Below, piece after piece: positions 52,237 through 56,748 of a stretch of 56,748 bases of DNA. The notes under the pieces are model-generated. The model was not told where the DNA came from. It saw only the letters and a list, made by a program, of their open reading frames with translations, and ran no database searches. Source of the DNA: Candidatus Aminicenantes bacterium UBA1061 (GTDB lineage Bacteria; Acidobacteriota; Aminicenantia; Aminicenantales; Saccharicenantaceae); NCBI GenBank assembly GCA_002316315.1, contig DCDG01000019.1, forward strand, positions 1 to 56,748. Direction: 5' to 3'. The translations under genes and the position numbers were made by a program. The stretch's first letter is position 1. Each line of letters opens with the position of its first letter.

Positions 52237-53387
52237 TTTTTTACTCCTATCCAGACGATTTCTTCTTCGGGCCTGTCATTTTTCAGGGAGTAATCAGCGA
52301 TTTCCTTAAACGTCTCTCTCGTAATATCACGTCCGCCAAGTCCGGCAATGAATCCAAAAATTGCTGGCTGCGGTGATTGTCCATACATAGCCGACTTGAC
52401 TTCCTGATAAAAAACTCCGTGGTGGCCGTAGGAAATATTCCGGTCAAGAACGGCCACTTTTGGAACTTCAGACAGAATGGCTCTGACCTGCTCAAAGGGG
52501 AAAGGACGGAAAAGCTTGAGGCGAAGATTACCGGCTTTGATGCCCTGGGCTCTAAGTTCATCCACAACTACCCGGGCAGTAAAGCCGGCTGTGCCAGAAG
52601 TGACAAAAACCAGCTCGGCTCCGTCGCATAGATAATTATCAACCTGACCTAGATAGCGCCCGAACATCTTTTCATAGTCGCGGCCTGTCTCTTCCACCAG
52701 AGCTGGCACTTTTTCCATATCTTTTTGGAGCTTATAACGAAGCTCCATATAGTGCTCGGGAGCAGTCAGTCCGCCAAAGGCGTGGGGATCGTCGGGTGTC
52801 AGGCGATAAGGCGGGTTAAAGGGGGGAAGATAGGCATCAACTTTATCTTGCTCCGGAATCTCAACTACTTCATAGGTATGGGAAAGGGCAAAAGCATCAA
52901 GAATGACCATGCTGGGAATCATCAGCTTTTCAGAAACTTTGTAAGCCTGAATGACTGTATCCAGCACTTCCTGATTGGAAGAGCAATAGAACTGAATCCA
53001 GCCAGTATCTCTCTGGGAGAGGCTATCGTTCTGGTCAGTCCAGATGCTCCAGCCAGGGGCCATTGCCCTGTTAATATCGCCCATGACGACTGGCATCCGG
53101 CCGCCGGCTGCCCAGTGAAGCATTTCGTGCATCAGGGCGAGACCCTGAGCAGAAGTAGCGGTAAATGTCCTGGCGCCAGCCAGGGAAGCTCCCAGGCAGG
53201 CAGCCATAGCTGAATGTTCAGATTCAACTTTAATGAACTTGGCATCAAGTGTTCCATCAGCGCACATTTCCGATAGGAGTTCGACCACCTGGGTCTGAGG
53301 AGTAATCGGGTAGGCAGCAATAACCTGTGCCCTGGACAGCATTGCTCCATAAGACAGAGCGTGGTTTCCCATAATTACTTTTTTCAT
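52233..53387 (-). CDS. porA: Pyruvate:ferredoxin oxidoreductase, alpha subunit
   Basis: A 384-residue subunit. Y-P-I-T-P-Q-T near 25-31 and V-E-S-E-H-S-A-M-A near 54-62 (with the cofactor-activating Glu) belong to the pyrimidine-binding domain. Domain II has F-V-T-S-G-T-A-G near 260, and a late D-R-N-I-S-Y-G-H-H-G-V near 330 is typical of PorA. Pyruvate is the likely substrate; 2-oxoisovalerate is less so. 4-bp overlaps with both neighbours suggest coupled translation of the complex. Confidence 0.94.
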   Translation of the reverse strand: MKKVIMGNHALSYGAMLSRAQVIAAYPITPQTQVVELLSEMCADGTLDAKFIKVESEHSAMAACLGASLAGARTFTATSAQGLALMHEMLHWAAGGRMPVVMGDINRAMAPGWSIWTDQNDSLSQRDTGWIQFYCSSNQEVLDTVIQAYKVSEKLMIPSMVILDAFALSHTYEVVEIPEQDKVDAYLPPFNPPYRLTPDDPHAFGGLTAPEHYMELRYKLQKDMEKVPALVEETGRDYEKMFGRYLGQVDNYLCDGAELVFVTSGTAGFTARVVVDELRAQGIKAGNLRLKLFRPFPFEQVRAILSEVPKVAVLDRNISYGHHGVFYQEVKSAMYGQSPQPAIFGFIAGLGGRDITRETFKEIADYSLKNDRPEEEIVWIGVKK

Positions 53388-53698
53388 TTTTCCTCCTCAA
53401 CCATGACAATACATTTTTGCGGGCATTCTTCAGCGCAAACGCCGCAGCCCTTGCAATAATCATAATTAATCTGCGGCCATTCATCGACGATATCAATTGA
53501 GGTGTCCGGACAGAATTTCCAGCAAATGCCGCATTTAATACATTTGGACAGGTCAATCACTGGTTTGATATTTCTCCAGACACCCGTTTTGTTATAAAGC
53601 ATCGAGCCGAGTGACATAGCTACCAATGGCATTTCTTCTTCTGAATTAAAGATTATTCGTTTATCATCTTTCTTTTTGCTCATTGCTTCCTCCCTCAA
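53384..53698 (-). CDS. porD: Pyruvate:ferredoxin oxidoreductase, delta (ferredoxin-like) subunit
   Basis: A 104-residue subunit with two 4Fe-4S motifs: C-I-K-C-G-I-C-W-K-F-C-P near 53-64 and C-K-G-C-G-V-C-A-E-E-C-P near 83-94. The N-terminal part (T-G-V-W-R-N-I-K-P) is typical of PorD. It passes electrons from the TPP site to external ferredoxin. It overlaps porG and porA by 4 bp each. Confidence 0.95.
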   Translation of the reverse strand: MREEAMSKKKDDKRIIFNSEEEMPLVAMSLGSMLYNKTGVWRNIKPVIDLSKCIKCGICWKFCPDTSIDIVDEWPQINYDYCKGCGVCAEECPQKCIVMVEEEK

Positions 53699-54237
53699 GC
53701 TTTTTCATAGGCTTCAATTGCCGCCCGGACATTTTCTTCCTGCTTAAGCGGCACACCTTCCCTGATAGCTGCCACCAGCGACTCAAGTTTGGTCAGCTTT
53801 AATATTTTGACCACTGCCCCAACAATGGCTGTGTTAACAATCGGAGCCGCCAGCGTCCCCAACTGATGCCTGATGGCAATATCGGTGGCATCAATGGTGA
53901 AGACCTTAAATTTGTCAGGAAATTTGAACTCTTCGGGCTTCTTCGGGCTGTTAATTATGATACAACCGCTGTCCTTAAGACCCTCGGTAATATCAATGGC
54001 TTCAACCAGGGTTGGGTCAACCACCACCACATGATCCGGCGTATAAATCCGGCTCTTGTCATAGATGGGCTGATGATCAACGCGAATAAAAGCAAAGACC
54101 GGCGCCCCCCGGCGTTCAACACCAAACTCGGGATAAGCCTGGACAAAATTACCCTCTTTGGCCAGAGCATCAGCCAGAATTTTTGAGGCTACGACTGTCC
54201 CCTGGCCGCCTCGTCCATGGAAACGAATTTCGATCAT
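53695..54237 (-). CDS. porG: Pyruvate:ferredoxin oxidoreductase, gamma subunit
   Basis: A 180-residue subunit. It begins I-E-I-R-F-H-G-R-G-G-Q-G-T-V-V-A-S, the CoA-binding gamma-domain signature. F-G-V-E-R-R-G-A-P-V near 39-48 is conserved. It is the first gene of the four-gene operon G-D-A-B. AAGGAGTGG precedes the ATG. A perfect palindrome lies about 73 bases upstream. Confidence 0.95.
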   Translation of the reverse strand: MIEIRFHGRGGQGTVVASKILADALAKEGNFVQAYPEFGVERRGAPVFAFIRVDHQPIYDKSRIYTPDHVVVVDPTLVEAIDITEGLKDSGCIIINSPKKPEEFKFPDKFKVFTIDATDIAIRHQLGTLAAPIVNTAIVGAVVKILKLTKLESLVAAIREGVPLKQEENVRAAIEAYEKA

Positions 54238-54309
54238 CTACCACTCCTTTTTTATAAGAAATATATTTCTATGATTTAGGTGAGCCATCCCGCTGGCCAG
54301 AAAAAACCC

Positions 54310-54319
54310 TGACCGGTCA
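54310..54319. promoter_or_regulatory. Palindrome upstream of the por operon
   Basis: TGACCGGTCA is a perfect 10-bp palindrome in the 221-base gap before porG. It could be an operator. No clear -35/-10 pair was found next to it. Confidence 0.3.
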
Positions 54320-54458
54320 CGGCTATTAATCTTAAGATAATAAGCCGCCAGGATAGCTCTCCAGAGTAGTTTAAAAAACATTCCTCTCTTTCCCCGGTTT
54401 TTTTGGATTCATTACAATTTACGCTATTTAATAAATAGGATTCAGTTTAAACTTTGCC

Positions 54459-55370
54459 TCATTCGGTGTCAAGAAAATCATGGTTGTCCCGGCCAAGTCC
54501 AGTACATGTCCCTTTCTCCTTAAGATTGTGATAAAGACCTTTCAGCCTGAGAGCATCCACTTCGAGCGAAGGGCTCTCAACAATAATGGTTCCCTTAAGG
54601 CCAGTCTCAATAATGGCCTGAAGCCATTCGTCATAGCAGAATTCTGATTCGTCGAGATTAATGTGCTTAATCTCTCCCCGCTGGTTGAAGATAACACCTG
54701 AGATATGAATATGAGCCTTAGAGAGGGCCCGGGGCCCCAGTTTTTTCTCCACTTTTTTTAGAACCTGGCAAAAATCCCGGTATGAATTTATTTTCCCTTC
54801 TCGGGCCAGGATATGAGCAAAATCAAGGCAGGGGAGAAGCCCGTCCAGTTCACGGCAAAGCAACAGGACTTCATCGAGACTGCCAAACTGCTGACGTTTG
54901 CCCATGGTTTCAATTCTCAGCCTGACGGGTATTCTCTCCAGGCGGCTGATGGACAGGATATCTTTCAAGCTGTCTTTAATCTGGCTGTAGGTATCTCCAG
55001 GTGTTTTACGGCCGTAATACCCGGCATGAAAAACCAGATCAGAGGCTCCAGCAGCGGCGGCCAGCCGGAGAGAATTGAGCAACAATTCCTGGCTTCGCAT
55101 CTTCTGACCCTGGTCTTCAGCATTAAGATTAATGAAGTAAGGGGCATGGGCACTGAGCTTAACTCCATGCTGACTGGCTTCCATTTTGAGCTGGCCAGCC
55201 GTTTCTTGACTCAGGTTGAGCCCATGAACAAAGGCCAGTTCCAGAGCATCCAGGTCAAGAGAAGCCAGGCAACTAATAGCCTTAAGAAAAGAATTTCCAG
55301 AGCAGGTGTGAGGAATGCCGGCAACGCCGAAGTGAACATCGTCAGAGACAGGAGTCATCAGCCTCTCCAT
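54459..55370 (-). CDS. TIM-barrel protein (endonuclease IV/xylose isomerase-like)
   Basis: A 303-residue protein. The fold is suggested by L-E-L-A-F-V-H, S-A-H-A-P-Y-F-I-N-L-N near 74-84, L-V-F-H-A-G-Y-Y-G near 112-120, R-I-E-T-M-G-K near 152-158, C-L-D-F-A-H-I and H-I-H-I-S-G. These repeat the metal-ligand strands of Nfo-type enzymes (His, His, Glu, Asp, His). It may be an AP endonuclease IV relative or a sugar-phosphate enzyme. Its start lies 29 bases inside thiC; the ATG at 55358 is also possible, behind GGAGAGG. It is probably co-transcribed with thiC. Confidence 0.75.
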   Translation of the reverse strand: MERLMTPVSDDVHFGVAGIPHTCSGNSFLKAISCLASLDLDALELAFVHGLNLSQETAGQLKMEASQHGVKLSAHAPYFINLNAEDQGQKMRSQELLLNSLRLAAAAGASDLVFHAGYYGRKTPGDTYSQIKDSLKDILSISRLERIPVRLRIETMGKRQQFGSLDEVLLLCRELDGLLPCLDFAHILAREGKINSYRDFCQVLKKVEKKLGPRALSKAHIHISGVIFNQRGEIKHINLDESEFCYDEWLQAIIETGLKGTIIVESPSLEVDALRLKGLYHNLKEKGTCTGLGRDNHDFLDTE

Positions 55371-56643
55371 TCAAAAATTCGCTGACGATCTTCATCGCGC
55401 AGAATTCGCCGCACATGGAGCAGGCTTTTGTCTTGGATTTTCTCCGTTTCCTGATTTCAACAAATTTTATGGGGTCAATAGCCAGTTTTCGCTGGTTTTC
55501 CCAATTAAGTTTTTTTCTTGCCCGGGAGAGTTCATGGTCTCTATCAATTGCTCCTGGAATGCCTTTAACGATATCGGCCGCATGGCCGGCTATCCTGGCT
55601 GCCATCAGCCCATCCTTAACGTCATCAAGCGAAGGCAGCCCAAGATGCTCGGCTGGAGTGACGTAACAGAGAAAATCGGCGCCGGCAGAGGCGGCGATTG
55701 CTCCACCTATAGCTGAAACAATATGATCATAACCGGGGGCAATATCAGTCACCAATGGTCCAAGAACATAAAATGGGGCCTGTTCACAGATCCTTTTTTC
55801 CAGCCTGACATTCATGACTATTTGATCGAGTGGAACATGACCCGGTCCTTCCACCATCACCTGAACGCCGGCCTGACGCGCCATCTTGACCAGCTCCCCC
55901 AGGGTCAGAAGCTCTTCAATCTGGGGCCGGTCAGTGGCATCAAAAATCGCACCCGGTCTTAAGCCATCGCCGAGGCTCAGGGTAACATCATGCTTTTGAG
56001 CCAGATTTAACAAGCGGTCAAAATTAGCATATAAGGGATTTTCTTTCTGATGGTGAAGCATCCAGGCTAGATGAAAAGCACCTCCACGGGAAACGATGTC
56101 AGCCATCCGTCCCTGCTTTTTGAGCCTGTCCACCGCTTTGAGAGTCAGGCCGCAATGAACGGTCATAAAATCAACCCCTTCTTCCGCCTGCGCTTTGATT
56201 GTCTCGAAGAGATCATCCTCGGTCATCGCCACTATTGAGCCGCGTTTCTCGATGGCTTCAATCGCTGCCTGATAGATCGGAACAGTCCCTAAGGGAACAG
56301 TAGAAATGGAAAGGAGCCTTTTCCTGATGCTCTTTATATCGCCTCCGGTGCTTAAATCCATAACGGCATCAGCCTGATATTTGAGGCTCAATTTTAGCTT
56401 GGCTATCTCATTTTGGAGATCAGGATAATCCCGGGAAGTCCCGAGATTAACATTGACTTTGGTCCTCATTTTCTGGCCAATAGCTACCGGCCGGACTGAC
56501 CTGTGCCTTTTATTATAGGGGATAACTACACGTCCATTTGCCAGCAGAGACAGAAGCTCATCCGGGTAAATTTTCTCTTCGGCGGCGACTTTCTTTAAGA
56601 GAGAAGTCAAAATACCTTTTCTTGCTTGCTTAACAAGGGTCAT
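55342..56643 (-). CDS. thiC: Phosphomethylpyrimidine synthase ThiC
   Basis: A 433-residue radical-SAM enzyme making the thiamine pyrimidine from AIR. N-V-N-L-G-T-S near 64-70, M-D-L-S-T-G-G near 95-101, V-E-G-P-G-H-V-P near 259-266 and the C-terminal cluster motif C-S-M-C-G-E-F-C are diagnostic. Thiamine diphosphate is needed by the PFOR encoded nearby. The predicted leader is only about 34 bases, too short for a TPP riboswitch. No clear Shine-Dalgarno is present. Confidence 0.97.
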   Translation of the reverse strand: MTLVKQARKGILTSLLKKVAAEEKIYPDELLSLLANGRVVIPYNKRHRSVRPVAIGQKMRTKVNVNLGTSRDYPDLQNEIAKLKLSLKYQADAVMDLSTGGDIKSIRKRLLSISTVPLGTVPIYQAAIEAIEKRGSIVAMTEDDLFETIKAQAEEGVDFMTVHCGLTLKAVDRLKKQGRMADIVSRGGAFHLAWMLHHQKENPLYANFDRLLNLAQKHDVTLSLGDGLRPGAIFDATDRPQIEELLTLGELVKMARQAGVQVMVEGPGHVPLDQIVMNVRLEKRICEQAPFYVLGPLVTDIAPGYDHIVSAIGGAIAASAGADFLCYVTPAEHLGLPSLDDVKDGLMAARIAGHAADIVKGIPGAIDRDHELSRARKKLNWENQRKLAIDPIKFVEIRKRRKSKTKACSMCGEFCAMKIVSEFLNGEADDSCL

Positions 56644-56683
56644 GAGTCTGACTTTCGTTTAGATTGGATATTCTTAAAAATTT

Positions 56684-56712
56684 AGTATAGTTTACCCCCT
56701 GAACACTGTCAA
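56684..56712 (-). promoter_or_regulatory. Promoter of thiC (TTGACA-N17-TATACT)
   Basis: On the minus strand TTGACA is at 56707-56712 and TATACT at 56684-56689, 17 bases apart. The ATG is about 41 bases after the -10. Confidence 0.8.
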
Positions 56713-56748
56713 CAAAGACTAACCGGGGTGTTATTTAAACTTGAAAAG

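Noticed and set aside
1..56748. CRISPR array, prophage or intact insertion sequence
   Set aside because: No regularly spaced repeats, phage structural genes, integrase or transposase were seen in reading the window; a systematic repeat search could not be run.

Overview
The window most likely comes from an anaerobic, peptide- and carbohydrate-using Gram-negative-type bacterium of the Acidobacteriota/Candidatus Aminicenantes kind. This is an inference from gene content, not a database result. Supporting features are a four-subunit pyruvate:ferredoxin oxidoreductase, a superoxide reductase/peroxiredoxin/PerR stress cluster, outer-membrane components (a TolC-type channel and a FadL/PorV-like barrel), many signal peptides and lipoproteins, several exported peptidases and a large secreted glycoside-hydrolase-like protein. 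Genes are dense, base composition is moderate, and 4-bp start/stop overlaps are common.

Layout. 0-4.3 kb (minus): the start of a BadF-type ATPase, then three exported amidohydrolase paralogues of which only the middle one keeps its metal ligands. 4.6-8.8 kb (plus): a C69 dipeptidase and a lipoprotein with an M1-like HExxH domain. 8.8-11.2 kb: tRNA-Ala flanked by possible gene remnants, a PfpI/DJ-1 protein, and a HExxH protein broken by an amber codon. 11.3-14.9 kb (minus): an envelope glycolipid cassette (flippase-like protein, nucleotidyltransferase/CDP-alcohol phosphotransferase fusion, GT4). 15.2-18.1 kb: M6-type metalloprotease and an exported nitroreductase-like protein. 18.3-24.4 kb (minus): a heavy-metal RND efflux operon headed by a small His/Cys membrane protein. 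24.5-26.3 kb (minus): perR, superoxide reductase, peroxiredoxin. 26.4-32.0 kb: a membrane protein, an M64 peptidase and a 1048-residue glycoside-hydrolase-like protein, with a candidate structured RNA between the last two.

32.4-38.1 kb holds housekeeping genes: a TM2 protein, recO, a rodZ-like gene, ftsX, ftsE, gatB and two small membrane proteins. 38.2-43.7 kb (plus): mutM, tRNA-Arg, a coiled-coil protein with a degenerate nuclease-like domain, a TPR protein, ferredoxin, an M50 protease and a zinc-ribbon membrane protein. 43.7-49.6 kb (minus): hypF, queH, a coiled-coil protein, an M14 carboxypeptidase and an outer-membrane barrel. 49.7-51.3 kb: fabH and a TlpA-like thioredoxin lipoprotein. 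51.3-56.7 kb (minus): porG-porD-porA-porB, a TIM-barrel protein and thiC.

The exported peptidases (C69, M1-like, M6, M14, M64) fit growth on peptides, with PFOR and ferredoxin handling the resulting oxoacids and electrons. Several genes have a good promoter whose predicted start site falls within a few bases of the start codon and have no Shine-Dalgarno sequence, which suggests leaderless translation alongside ordinary SD-led genes. No CRISPR array, prophage or intact insertion sequence was seen. The strongest candidates for something new are the amidohydrolase triad with two predicted pseudoenzymes, the envelope glycolipid cassette, the leaderless-promoter pattern, and two unexplained structured segments.
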